This document shows positions 9,294 to 20,516 of a stretch of DNA of 64,000 nucleotides, piece after piece; position 1 is the first letter of the stretch, and each line of letters opens with the position of its first letter. This DNA comes from Zopfochytrium polystomum (taxonomy: Eukaryota; Chytridiomycota; Chytridiomycetes; Chytridiales; Chytridiaceae). Location of the stretch: assembly GCA_025765615.1 (NCBI GenBank), contig JAIVFJ010000191.1:59466-123465 (forward strand), given 5' to 3'. Under the pieces are notes generated by a model that worked only from the letters and a program-made list of their open reading frames with translations, was not told where the DNA came from and did not search any database. Position numbers and translations under genes: made by a program.

Positions 9294-12200
9294 TTAAGAC
9301 TGAATGAGTAAAGAAAACCCAATCCCAACAGCAAATATACTTTGCTTCAACAGGAGTTGCCTGTTGCCTCGAAGTGTGGGAGGAAGCCAGCTACACACTT
9401 GAGTAACATTATTGGTAAACCAAACACCATTGCTCAGAACAGACTCAAGGACAGTTTGACCATGTTGAAGTTTGTGTCCTGCTGCATTACGCGCCCAAAA
9501 AGTGTGATTTAGGCTGGAGATTAAGGATACAGCTGTGACAGAACTCTCTTCCATTTCAATTGCAGTCACGAGGTTGATGAGTTTTGCTTGTCCATTCCCG
9601 TCTCTCAAGACAACATACTGTCCATCAGCGCTGAACCCAGATGACTTTGCAAATGAGAACCCGTTCAACTTGTGTAGCTCCTGGCCAGTGAGTACGTTCC
9701 AAATCCAGACAGTCTCATCAAAGCATTCAGCAACAACAAGCTGCCCATCAGGACTGAAAGTTGCATATCTGACTTCACCAGAGTGCCCCTCCAGAATTTG
9801 CAGCTCCTCGCCAGTGGATGCATTCCAAATCCTAACTGTCTTGTCATGACTTCCAGACACAATATATTTACCATCAGGACTGAATGCAACAGAATTGACA
9901 GCATCAGAGTGTCCCTCCAGGTTATGCAGCTCGTCACCAGTGGAAGCATTCCAAATCCAAACTGTGTTGTCACGGCTTCCAGATACAACAAACTGCCCAT
10001 CAGGGCTGAAAGATGCACTCTCAGGAAATTCAGAGTGCCCCACAAGCTCGCACAGCTGCTGCCCAGTAAACGCATTCCAAATGCCTAGCGTCTCCCATGT
10101 AATTCCACTCGCAACAAGCTGCCCATCAGGACTGAACACAGGATCCAGAGCGCTGCGCAAACCGCGCTGCCCCACAACCTTCCACTGTTCTTCACCAGTG
10201 GAAGTGTTCCAAATCCGGACTGAGTTGTCAAAACCTCCAGTCACAACATACTGCCCATCAGGACTAAATGTAGCAGACACAACCACATCATACATTCCCC
10301 CCATTTCGTGATCTGTGATCAGCTCTTGGTCCGTGGAGGCATTCCAAATCCTCACTGTCTGATCAATACCTCCAGAAACAATAAACTGCCCATCAAGACT
10401 GAATGCTGCAGAGTAGACATAATTGGAGTGCCCCAGCAGCTTGCGCAGCTCTTGGCCTGTGGATGCACTCCAAATTCTGACTGTGTTGTCATTGTACCAC
10501 CTTGACAGCACCAGTATGTGACTCCAGCTTCCGAAGCTCCTGACCAGTGGATGCATTCCATATCCTGACTGTCTTGTCATCTGATCCAGAGACGACAAAC
10601 TGCCTGTCAGGACTGAATGCTGCAGAGGTGACAATATTGGAGTGCCCCTCAAGAACATTGATACAAGAGGGCCAACTCTTTGGCTGCCCTTTTATCATTC
10701 TTGGGAATGACAAATTAGTTGGCAGTTTTTCAACAAATGTTCTGTGAAATTCAGAGGTACTTGGAGAGAAGGGAACGGCTGTGAAATACACTTGCAATGC
10801 AGATGCCTTGAGGGGGGTCAGGAATGTTTGCAAAACACGTTTAATGTCTTCCAGCAGGGTTTGAAGTTGCTGGTTCTCTTTGTTTGGAACGAGGATCTGG
10901 AGCTTGGTCATGGCAGGAATGACCAGTTGGAGCAAGTCCAACAAGCTGCAGGCTTCCAGGAAGTGGTGACCATGATTGACAAGGAAATCTGGCACTCCAA
11001 GTTGAGCCAATTGGGTTTGGTCAAGCCCTGTTATTTGTGCCTCGGTGGAGACAATGGTCTTGCCAGATGAATCAAAGCAATGCTCCCAAAAGTGTTTCAC
11101 AGCATATATGACATGCTCAGGCAAAGCTTTCTGAACCCTCTCAGCAAAGTCAGGAATCTCAGAGTGAAAGTCTGAGAATGGCAGATCGCACATGTTGAAC
11201 TTGAATTGCTTGTCCATTGCGCTGATGCATAGGCATGTCAATGCTGAATGGCCACTTTTAAGATTGATCTGGACAGATAGCGTGCATCTGGATGGGTTTG
11301 TCAAGTAGTCCTTCACAGACTTGTGGAAAATCCTGATCCTCTTTGTGGAACCGTCAAGCAAAAGGATTGGATCAAGCATGCGGATGCATCTCTTCACATT
11401 TTCAGGGTTTTCATTGTCTAGCATTGATGCCATTGCTTCGGCAGTCAAAGGCTCATATGCAAGTAGAATGGTCGACAGCACAACATTTGGAAGAGACTCT
11501 AAATGACTGTTCACAGCAGACTGTAGGATGCCAGAAAATATTCTGTCATACATTCTATCAATGCTGCCATCCATCTTGTCACCCTCAGGAAGGTTCTCAA
11601 TTTGCTCCAAAGTAATTTCTTCATTATCTGATTTCCTCAGAAAGTTGCAGGCAGTCACAAGCCAGACAAATACCCCTGAGGACTTAGACACAAGAATCTT
11701 CGAGCCTTCATTGACCACAAATGGTTCAGCATTCAAAGACCTCAGAAATTCTCTGGTGAAGTCAAGCTGGTCCTGGGTGTTCCCTTCAGCAGTTGGCTCA
11801 ATCGTCTCAACTGGAATCTTTTCAAAGGCCTTGGCAATGTCCTCTTCAGGGCGTCCTGTTACGAGCATCTTCACATTTCCAGGAAGCAACCTGTTCAGCT
11901 CTTGAAACACTGACAGAATCTCCTGCCGCTTGTTGATGGCACCACATTCATCCAAGGCATCCACAACCAGCACAACAGGAACAGCCAGCTTTTTGGATTC
12001 AACAACTTTCTCCAATGGCTGAACAAGCAGCACTTTCATCATCTCAAACACAGATCTGGACAGAATATCTGGATTGTCCTGCTTGACTTGAAGGAGAATC
12101 TCTCCAAACTGAACACTGAACTTTGCAAGGCCAAACACCAGGGTCAAGACCAGGTTGTGTGCACTGCTGCGACGCTCATCATCATGCTTGCAAAAGAACA

Positions 12201-13858
12201 AGCCGCCAAGCATGCCTTGGGCCTGCAGCTCCCTGGAGACCATGGCAGCCATCACAGACTTGCCCACTCCAGCCACTCCTTTCAACCACATCACCCTGTT
12301 TGTGCTTGCTGCTGAAGCGTCATCTGGGGATAAAAACTGAAAAACTTTCTTGAGAAGCCACTGCCTTGATCCAGAAAGCACATTCTTCAGGAGGGCTTGC
12401 CTCTCAGCCTCCATCAGCTCGGACAGAGGCGTCAGCCATTTCTCCAAAACAGCCAAGCTCGATCTGGAAAGGGAGATATCTGAACTTGGATTATCAGTCT
12501 TCAAATCTGCCTTGCGGCGACTGTGCACTTCTCTAGCTGCAGTCACAATCCTATGAAAGTTAGAAGATTGTCAGAACAAACTAATGAACCCAAAAATGAG
12601 ATAGTGCTGGCACATACTTTACAACATCGCTCTCAGGGTGAGCCTTTGGCCCATCTAGTGCCAAGATCATCTTGACAGTTTCAGCAACAGTTTGGAGGCC
12701 AGGGCTCAGTGGGTGTGCATGTGGCACATCAGGAAATTTGGTGTGATCAAAAGTACTGAAGTTTTTTACCAGCAAAGCCTTCTTCCCATCATCAAGGGTG
12801 GCAGTCACTTTGCCTGAAAGGAGAACTGGCAGGATATCGAGACCCTTTTCCTTCTTCATCTGAAGGGCAAGCTCCCACTAGGGTCAAATGTCAGTGTTTT
12901 CTTATTCAAAACATTCTTTTCTTACCTCTAGCAAGCAGTTGTCAGGCTTTTTGTCAGCCTCAAGCATTCTCTCCATACTAGCATCAGAGCACAACAGAAT
13001 AATAACTGAAGAGTGAAAGAGTCCAGACATGAAGTTGACTCCCCACTTCTGGCCAAAGGCAAGGCACTTTGCATCCCAAAAAGGATGCAGACCAAACAAT
13101 CTAGATTCTTCTGGAAGAACGCTGCCTCTGAAATCTTTCAGCAAAGCTTCCTGTATCTCGTGGAACAGACTCATGGCAACATTAGTCTCTGATGCTTGGC
13201 GGTAGCTGCAACAAGAGTCAGACTGTTCATCCAAGTAGTGTTAACCAGACCTTATGAAGAAGGGGTGCTTCTGCACAGAGCTTTTACACTCCCAATCAAT
13301 TGGAATCAGCTCAATCCATTTATCTGTGGGAACGAAGGTGAATAAACAAGGAGCAATGATCCAATGAAATGAGCCAAGGAAAATGAACAACAAGGACCCA
13401 CCTTTCTTGCACTCGATAGTCTCATCATGTTTATCATCGTCAGCAAAGACAGGAGCGCTGTGACTGCCACCAGATTGGGCGGAAGGCGATGCTGCAACAG
13501 CAAGAGAGTTCATGACAGGAGAAGCAGGAACAGTTCCTGAGGAGTTTGTGGAAGTCTCTGCGGCAAGGACCTTGAAAATAGTGAGACCATAGTTGGTAAG
13601 AACAAACGTAAGATAGTGCCTTACTTTCCACTTGAACCCCTGAGACAGAAGGCTGGGCAAATCATCATCCACATCAAGGACCATCTCGTCGCCAGTAGCA
13701 GAGTCCACATACACCAAATCAATGGGAAACGCAATCTTCCAACGGGTTGCCACAAGCTGAAGCAGATCATCAAGGCCAATGGTGGCAGGGACAGAAATCT
13801 TCCTGTTCTTTCCACCATACTCAAAGATCGCAGTCCACGCAGTTGGTTGGCTGGCCAT
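9294..13858 (-). CDS. PB1-TIR-NACHT-WD40 NLR-type receptor (frame break in WD40 array)
   Basis: Six exons: 13858-13625, 13570-13402, 13323-13251, 13205-12926, 12877-12618 and 12550 onward; every junction is GT-AG and in frame. Residues 1-78 are PB1-like, with the acidic OPCA pattern YVDSATGDEMVLDVDDDL. Residues about 157-300 are a TIR domain: FISYR, a WDAK segment, SSVIILLCSD and CLLEWELAL, where E252 sits at the position of the catalytic Glu of NADase TIRs. The NACHT domain follows with the P-loop GVAGVGKS (430-437) and Walker B VVLVVDALDE (about 531-540). From about residue 970 come nearly identical WD40 blades (FSPDGQFVVSGS-x(3)-TVRIWNAST). The frame stops at 10489 (1025 residues) inside the second blade; another frame then continues through seven more blades to TGA at 9294. 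Such STAND receptors oligomerise on ligand binding and signal through the N-terminal domain; here that would be TIR-driven NAD cleavage (inference). Confidence 0.82.
10489..10535 (-). other. Frame break in WD40 blade 2
   Basis: The blade begins normally (ESHTGAV) and should continue NSVAFSPDGQ; instead the DNA jumps to GGTGGTACAATGACAACACA, which encodes the end of the blade (YNDNTVRIW) in another frame. About 45 bases are missing and the loss is not a multiple of three. In a tandem array of near-identical blades this could be a real recombination deletion or an assembly collapse. Confidence 0.8.
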
Positions 13859-14590
13859 GATTCTCTGACGAAAGCTTTGTGTGGCAGAGTCTGCAAAAAA
13901 GGAATGAGCATTAGACTTTGGGCAAGAAAATGTATGCAAGAAGGATTGAGGATCGGTGTTTTGGAGAAGACGGTCGTCGCAGCCGCTCGTCGGCGTGGTG
14001 CTCTTGTTCAAATTGAATGGGGTTGGTCAGTTCTTACCGAGCTAATTTGGGCAACGAGAAAAAGCGAAGAAACGAGAAGATGTCCACTTCTCACCAACCC
14101 ACATTGCGGTGGCGAAGCTGACGCCGCATCCTCTGGGCGGTTGAACCGGAGTGGCCTTGGTCGCTCGCGGCCCGATAATCGGTGTCTCGATCGGTCGATC
14201 TGGGATCATTTGCTCGCTCGCGGTCTTCACTCGACAAGGATCTGCTCGCCGAAACGGCATGATCCAGTGCCGATCGTTCATTTCAGAGCGTCTCGGCTGG
14301 CCTGCAAAGGGAGGGTGGAAGAGAAGAGGGAGGAAGGGAGGAGAGCGAGAGATCGAGAGTGCAGTTGATGCGCCCCTCGGCGTCGCACGGCGCCTACCTT
14401 CCTTGTTGGCGAAAAGATTTTTGTTAGTTTTATCCGTTTCTCCTTCTTGAGTGAGGGTGGGTGGTCAAGTTTCCCTTCTCCCGTTTGCTATCAACCGGAC
14501 TCATCCGACCTGTTGAGATTAGCTCTGTGCCTGCTTTTGTTCCAGAGCCCTGCATTCACGTAGGCCCTCTGCGCGTCTCGACACCACCGA
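13859..14590. other. Upstream region of the NLR-type gene
   Basis: An AG after a pyrimidine tract (CCTTTTTTGCAG on the minus strand, about 13893-13904) suggests an intron in the 5' untranslated region. The frame stays open upstream to 14011, but the PB1 domain starts directly at the Met at 13858, so I use that start. No other gene seen. Confidence 0.4.
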
Positions 14591-15410
14591 TTAACTCGAA
14601 GAGAGAGGCGAAAGAGAACACCGTTTGCCAGTTATGGGCAATGTCCAAGTCGACTTCCCGTCCGCTGACCCTCCCCACCGTAAATTATGGACCGCTTCGT
14701 TAAGATGAGCAAGACGAAGTGATTCAGTAGAGCGTTCCAGCGTGTAGCCGCTGTCCGTCCACGTGGACTGTGGTAACTGCGCGTCCTGTTGCTTTGTCCC
14801 TTGCCGCAACATCATACTCGTCTGCTGTCGTTCCGCCACTCCAACACGTCGATCAAGCTGTTTTCGAACGCGTGTACTACCGCTGAGGCATCTTACTTCA
14901 GTGATAAACCGCTCAGCTTCCTCCTCTCCATCACGTGGAGCTGCCCGTTTGAGGTTGCCATGTTTATTGTCGTACTTCAACTCCTGCCCGCTGTCGTTCT
15001 TCCACTGCAGAAATTTATTCAGGAACATTCGTATTACATGAGCCCCAGCCCGCTCTTCCTCTACCAGTGCAAGTTGTCGGTTCGCCTCACCCTGTAGCTG
15101 GCTAGGCGCATCGCGCAGAAGGAAGGGAGCTGGGGGCTGCTTTCCGGGAGCTCGATCGATTACGCAGAATTCCTCGATTGGTTGGCGTACGATGCGGCAA
15201 ATCGCTGGAGTGGCCAATGGACGAGGAAAAAAGTCGAGACTGGTGCGTTTCCGCTATCGATGAAGCGAAGAGGGCTGTAAGAGCCTCGGCCTGGATTCTG
15301 TGGGGGTGTCGGAGCGACGCGAGTGTGAGAACGCTGTGTGGCAGAGGATCGCGGTCAAGATGATGGAAGGCGCGTGAGGGGTCCATTCCGGCGACGGTCG
15401 GAATGTCCAC
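14591..15410 (-). pseudogene. LQWWK-repeat family pseudogene
   Basis: The minus strand holds an N-terminal segment (15102-15410) containing TLASLRHPHRIQAEALTAL, related to the segment at 2511-3008, and then a frame (14591-15217) with degenerate repeat cores such as FLQWKNDSGQELKYD. The Trp-Trp pairs are mostly lost and frames shift between units. It is a decayed member of the same family as the intact gene at 17086-18403, but of the subfamily seen at 2109-3008. Confidence 0.5.
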
Positions 15411-15473
15411 CCAGTAGGCGAGGGGGACACATCGGCCTTACTAATTTCAAGAAAGCAGGTTGATAATAAATAT

Positions 15474-16580
15474 GCAGCGCCAAATCCACGAGCTATGGAA
15501 ACAAGGGCCTCGAGCAGGCGTATTTCTTCGTTGCTCAAAAAGAGGGTGTCCAGAAACTCGTCCTCCGTCATCCGCACCGAAGCTGACCGTCGTCGGCAAG
15601 GCAACCCCTCTTCTCGTTGATCTTTGAACTGATACAACAGAGTCTGGCGCCACCTCTTCAATGGCGTCACCACACAAAAACAAGCGACAGCAAATCTGGC
15701 AAGGTCGACCGCACAGGTTTCCCAACCTGCCCACATTCGCCCGGCAACGACGGCCTCGACACTTGCGTCGCTTCCTCCTCTACGCTCGAAGGTGCCTCGG
15801 CAGGGGAAGGATTGGGCGCGCCAGAGGCCGCGGCGGAATCGCATGATTGGGCGAACCAACTGTCAATCGTTTCGACGACTGGGTCGATGGCTGGTGAGTT
15901 GCGGGACGAGCGTGGAGGCAAACCGTCAGTGACAGGCTTGTTTCCCGGCCCCCAGGACTCGACAGTGCGCCTACCATAATCAAACAAACGAGACCACTTA
16001 AGCGCGATCAATCACAAAGGTCCAATTCGTTCTCTTCTCCTTCGCGACGAACTGCTTGCAAAGGATCCTGGCAGCACGCGCGTTCTCCGGGCCGAAGCCG
16101 CCGCCGGGTGCGGCCTTGCCCGCACCGCTGTTGTCTAGAGCCATCAGCGAGCTCAATCGGGGGCTCTTTGATTCGATCTGGCTGGCCCCTCCGGTGGAAG
16201 GGCTGGTGGGGTTGTCCGAAACGAGCTGCGCCGCCCAAATCTCCCCGCGAAACCTCAAACGCCTTCGGGGCCTGACCATCCGGCTCCGGACGGCGAATAC
16301 TTCACTGCAGAGCGGAGAGCGTCTACCCGCCTTCCTTGGGGCAGCTAGACTTGGTTTGCGCTCGTTCGAGTGGGAGGGATTGCTTTGAAAGGCAGCCGGG
16401 AAGAAGAAAAAAAAAAAAAAAGAAAAGGACCTGAAATGGAATATTCTGTGGTGCTGAGCCCAGCCAAAGCGGCGGTGGAAGCCACGACTGCTGTCGGTCC
16501 ACCTGAGACCGCTCTTTGCCAGCCTTTGAAGGCACCCATTTGCAGCAGCCGAAGCTTGTCTGAACGTTGGTTGTGATGCG
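15474..16580 (-). CDS. Possible hypothetical gene, exon structure unresolved
   Basis: Three open minus-strand segments look coding but are not joined with certainty. One (about 16580-16001) starts MTTTPPAAAASQPTF after GCGAAA and, past a poly-T interruption, ends ARILCKQFVAKEKRTNWTFV. A second (16011-15667) is Pro/Ser/acid-rich with FDYGRRTVESWG. A third (about 15620-15474) reads MTEDEFLDTLFLSNEEIRLL and ends at a good donor, GTAAGG. I do not recognise any of them. A plus-strand frame at 16056-16388 overlaps the first and could be the real one instead. Treat as tentative. Confidence 0.3.
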
Positions 16581-17085
16581 GCGGCGGCGGGCGGGGTCGT
16601 CGTCATTTTCGCCCAGTTTTTGTTTGTTGTCCGTCGATGATGGTGACGCGCGCTTACCGTTCGTACGCGTTGCTCGTCCCGCTCTCCTCTTGAGCTTTGG
16701 ATCCAAGCTTGCGGTGGGTCTTTCACAACGCGTGTTATCGAGTCATCTCAAGTATCCGCTGAAAGTGGTCAAACTTCTTGGTTGCCAGGCCTCTGCCGCT
16801 CTAACTGGACACAAACAAAAGACCACTAAATCTGCTCTCCGCTCAACTCCCTCCAAATGCTTATAACTGATCGCCCATTGCCCCGGACCGTCGAAAAATC
16901 TGTATTGCGCGCGATACTAGGCGAGTCACAGCTTAAGCACGCGCTTAAACGTCAGAACAATTCGGCCAATGGCATCCTGAACTTAGATAGATCCTCGGCG
17001 CGGGGACTGAACGGAAAAAACGGAACGAGCACTTTAACGAGTCAGATGCCTTCAAAAAAAAAAAAAATACGTAAAGATTTGGGAA

Positions 17086-18403
17086 TCATGTTGCGGAGGG
17101 ATCGAGCAGCCTGCTTGCTTCCCACCAGTCCACAACGTCCTCCATCCCGTGGCTCCGCGCCCACTGGACGCCCTCAGCCGAAACCTTCAAAGGGAGCCCG
17201 CTGTCCTTCCACCACTGAAGGACGGGCACGCTTTTCCGGTCGCCAGTCAAGTGAAAATCGCACCCAACCGTGCTGGCATACATGAGCGCCTTGTCTGTGT
17301 AGGCATGCGTCAGGTCCAAGCCGCTCTCCTTCCACCACTGGAGAGCCTCAACCCGAGCATACAGAGACGCACTGTTCATGGCGCCCTTGTACTTGAGCGG
17401 CAATCCACTGTCCCTCCACCACTGCAAGACATCAAGATGCCCTCCTCCGCTGGCGCAACTCATCGCCCACTCGTATCGCAACTCCAGACCACTTTCTTTC
17501 CACCACTCCAGGGCTGCGGTGTAGCCGTTGGCACTGGCCCCATCCATGGCTTCGGCATCGTATTGCAGTGGAAGCCCACTGTCCTTCCACCATTGGAGCG
17601 CCGCAACCTGCCCAGTACGGCTTGCGAGCTCCAACGCATGGCTGGAGTGCCTCAGCCCCAGCCCGCTGTCCTTCCACCACTGAAGGACATCCACACGACC
17701 ATTTCGGCTCGGAGCTGCTAAAGCCCAGTCCGTGTACGTGAGCGGCAGCCCCGAATCCTTCCACCACTGAAGAACGTTGACGTGGCCTGCTTCGCTTGCT
17801 CTGTCCATTTCTTTCTCGTGAGTGAGGTCCAGTCCGCTCTGCCGCCACCAGTTGAGCACGCCGACCTGGCCGTTGACAGTGGCAGTATCAGTTCCCCTGT
17901 TGGTGTCAAACTCGACTCCAGCTGTGACGGCCCATTGAAGGGCTGCTACGTCGCCCTTCTCGCACGCTTCCCTGAAGAATTCTGTCTTGAACCACGGCGG
18001 GAGGGCGTTGAAACTGTGGAGAAAGGGAAGGCAGTCCATGCTTTTTTCAATGTTAGGTGACTTGACTTCTACAACAGCAAAAGCTTCGCGATCTAGAATC
18101 ACGCGAGAAGGGAACCATGAAAGGGGACAGGCGGAAAAAGGAGGGCGATCTGCCCGCTTCAACCACGCACTGGCAAAAGATGAGTCTCGGGCCGTATTTG
18201 CTCAACTGGACCAGCGCATTCGCGGAAGTGTCTCCGAGCCTGCAGAGTGTCGCCAAGCGATGGATCGTGCGAAGGCCGCCGTCGTCGTCGATCGCGTAGC
18301 TGCAGATCGCGGCGATGACGTGGGGCGGCAGGACTGTTTTGCTGCGGTCCTGCGACGGCGGCGGCTTGCTTCCAGGAGTCGGCGGCGGTGTCGCCGACGG
18401 CAT
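17086..18403 (-). CDS. Ankyrin-like LQWWKDSG-repeat protein with F-box-like N-terminus
   Basis: Two exons, 18403-18171 and 18040-17086, give 395 residues. The intron (donor GTGCGT, branch CCTAAC, acceptor AAAAAAG) keeps frame and removes an otherwise conflicting overlap. Residues about 20-70 (LPPHVIAAICSYAI ... TIHRLATLCRLG) look like an F-box-type helical domain; the same block precedes the last repeat at 20517-21145. Then come about ten repeats of 33-36 residues with the core VLQWWKDSGLPL followed by a Tyr and an AxxxAS-x-x-G helix, the layout of ankyrin repeats with a Trp-Trp signature. The final unit is DVVDWWEASRLL. Role is probably protein binding, perhaps substrate choice for ubiquitination if the F-box reading is right (inference). 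It is the only intact member of the family in the window. Start chosen at MPSATPPP; an upstream Met at 18586 is possible. Confidence 0.8.
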
Positions 18404-18699
18404 CTTCCCGACACAGTTCCTTGTCATGCTGCGTGCTTCACACGAAGTTTCGTTCACTGTTGCCAGTGGCATAGCCCGTCGCAGTGCAGAGTACCTCTGC
18501 ACTGCAGATATGCAGCCAGCCTCCAAATCGCCACCACTGTCACATTCTAATTTTTCACGCGTTGCTGTGAAAAGTCGACTGGCCACCCGCGCCGCTGTTG
18601 GAGTCCGCTCTGCATCGCGTCAAAGGAAGAAAAAAAAAAGCAAACTGGTCGAAAAGCGCTTTACGGATGGCGCATCTCGTAAGGACTTATGCAACGTGC

Positions 18700-18880
18700 G
18701 GGGAGAATTAGCCCTTGAGCACCACCCGGGCGTCAGGATGGCACTGGAGCCTTCCCACAACTTTCTGTTCCTCCAGCACTGAAGGCTCTTTACCTTCCTG
18801 TTTCACAGTGAGAGCGACAGGAGTACTGGAGCTCGTAGCCGCTGTCTTTCCTCCACTGCAAGACATCCTGCTTGCTTCGT
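18700..18880 (-). pseudogene. LQWWK-repeat fragments
   Basis: Two degenerate repeat cores on the minus strand: LQCWRNRKLWEG near 18770 and QDVLQWRKDSGYEL near 18850. They lie just upstream of the F-box/WD40 gene and are remnants of another family copy. Confidence 0.45.
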
Positions 18881-18949
18881 CCATCGACCCTTGTGCGGTC
18901 CGAGCGTCTCAAGCGGAGGGTGGCTCAGCCACTTGGAATAGTCGACAAG

Positions 18950-20327
18950 ATGAGCAACCCCGATCATCCCCTCCCTGCACAGACGCCTCTGCCTGCGCCT
19001 CCCCACAGCACGAGCCATCACACCCACTCTTCCTGGAGGACTTGCCCGAAGTGGTCCTGCGCCGCGTGCTCATGTGCGTCGCATCCGACGTCAAGTCCCT
19101 CGCCAGGCTCAGCCGCGCCTCGAAGCTCTGGTCGCTCCGCACATCCCACGACACAATTTGGCAACCAATGTTCCTCGCCCGCTGGGCCGCTCCCGTGTCG
19201 CTTGCCAAGTCCCCAAACATCCTCGACCGCGGCCAGGCGATGACGATCAATGCAACCGAAGCCGCTCGCGAGATCGAAGGCCGCAGTAACGGCGGCGTGT
19301 CAATTGCCGAGATCCCATGGAAAACGCTCTTCCGCGATCGCAGCGCCCTCGCAAGCTTCCAACGGTTTGCAAAGGCTAGCAAGCTCAACGACAAACACTC
19401 GAGCACTGTTCGCTGCATCTGCATCGACGCGTACTCAATTGTGACGGCCGCCGACGATGGGGTCAAGATCTGGGATCGAGCCACTAGGAATTGCGTGCGG
19501 ACCCTTGATGCTTCTCACGGAGTCCAGAGCGTCGCCTGTGACAGGAGTACGATCGTGTGCGGCACCCTTCATGGCGAAGTTAAAGCGTGGAACGCAAAGA
19601 CAGACGCACTGGATTTTGCACTGGGAGGGCTCAGCGGTTTTGTTTATTTCGTGCACATCAACCGCGAGCTCATAATTGGTGCGGCTGAGGATCGCGTCAA
19701 CGTTTGGAGCCGCTTGTCGAAAACCATTGCGAGAACTTTTAGAAAGGCAAAGGGCGCGCGTGGCAGCGTCGATGTTAGTAATGGTCTCATTGTGTTGCGC
19801 ATTTCCGACACTGCAGTCCAGGTGCTCTGTCTGCATTCTGGCAATGTTGTTTACACACACGCAAGAACTTGAAACCATGATCATGTGGATTCAGCTTGAA
19901 AACTCAATCATGGCAGTCGGAGGCCAATATGGAATTGGTGCGTGGGACATTCGATCTCGCAAGCATCTTTTTGGGGAATCTCGCAGAAGCCAGTTGGTTG
20001 TCCTCAGTCTACACAGCGGCATCCTGTTGGCTAAGAGCAAAACAACAACTGGAAATTTAACAAGTATGAAGATTCATGATCTATCCCGTTGTGGGCAGAT
20101 CTTGCGCATTCTCCCTCCGCAAAAGTTTGGCGACTTCTTTTCAGGGTTATGTCTGCATGCATCAGGTGTTGTAGCTGGCCTATCAGTAAGAGAAAAATCT
20201 GCTTCAAGAAGCTCAGTATACTAATGTGCGTTCCTCCATTCTCTTGTGCTAGACTGGTGAAGTGCTCATGCTGGACTTTGACTGGGGCATTCCATATGCC
20301 CATGAATTTATAGAGCTGAGGAGATAA
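18950..20327 (+). CDS. F-box/WD40 protein, two apparent frame breaks
   Basis: Reads as a start (MSNPDHPLPAQT, 18950), an F-box (LEDLPEVVLRRVLMCVASDVKSLARL), then WD40-like blades (VTAADDGVKIWD, CGTLHGEVKAWN, IGAAEDRVNVWS). A last intron at 20186-20252 has GTAAGAG, branch site TACTAAT and acceptor GTGCTAG, and leads to TGEVLMLDFDWG and stop TAA 20325-20327. The start Met is out of frame with the F-box, and near 19867 one extra A separates VVYTHAR from LETMIMWIQ. Comparison with the degenerate copy at 36035-37110 (VLSLTSGEIVHSQQ ... RRIQLQNSI) shows the protein should run straight through. So either the gene is newly dead or the assembly has two single-base errors. F-box/WD40 proteins choose substrates for SCF ubiquitin ligases. 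Confidence 0.7.
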
Positions 20328-20516
20328 CTGGGTCTCCTTTGCCAAAAGCAATGTGTCAAAGGGGCTGAAGAGCGGTGAATGAAGAACTGTTAGTCTGTTT
20401 TGGGACAGGTTTTTCGAAAATCAACACAAAACAACATGAAGAGCAACTCAAAATATATAAGTAGAAGAGAGGAGAGCAAATTGAAGAAGTCGCTTTCGTG
20501 TTTCACCAAGAACAGG

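Noticed and set aside
9535..10505. Chain of plus-strand ORFs with repeated CPSGL and PVxAFQI motifs
   Set aside because: Mirror of the WD40 repeats on the other strand, so the apparent repeat protein is an artefact.
15566..15600. Short resemblance of RTEADRRRQGNP to the CDT1 segment STEADLHRQAF at the window start
   Set aside because: Only about ten residues, followed by no further similarity; judged chance.
16056..16388. Plus-strand ORF starting MQRILAARAFSG, resembling a mitochondrial presequence
   Set aside because: It is antisense to an equally open minus-strand frame, and no known mature domain follows; left unresolved rather than called.
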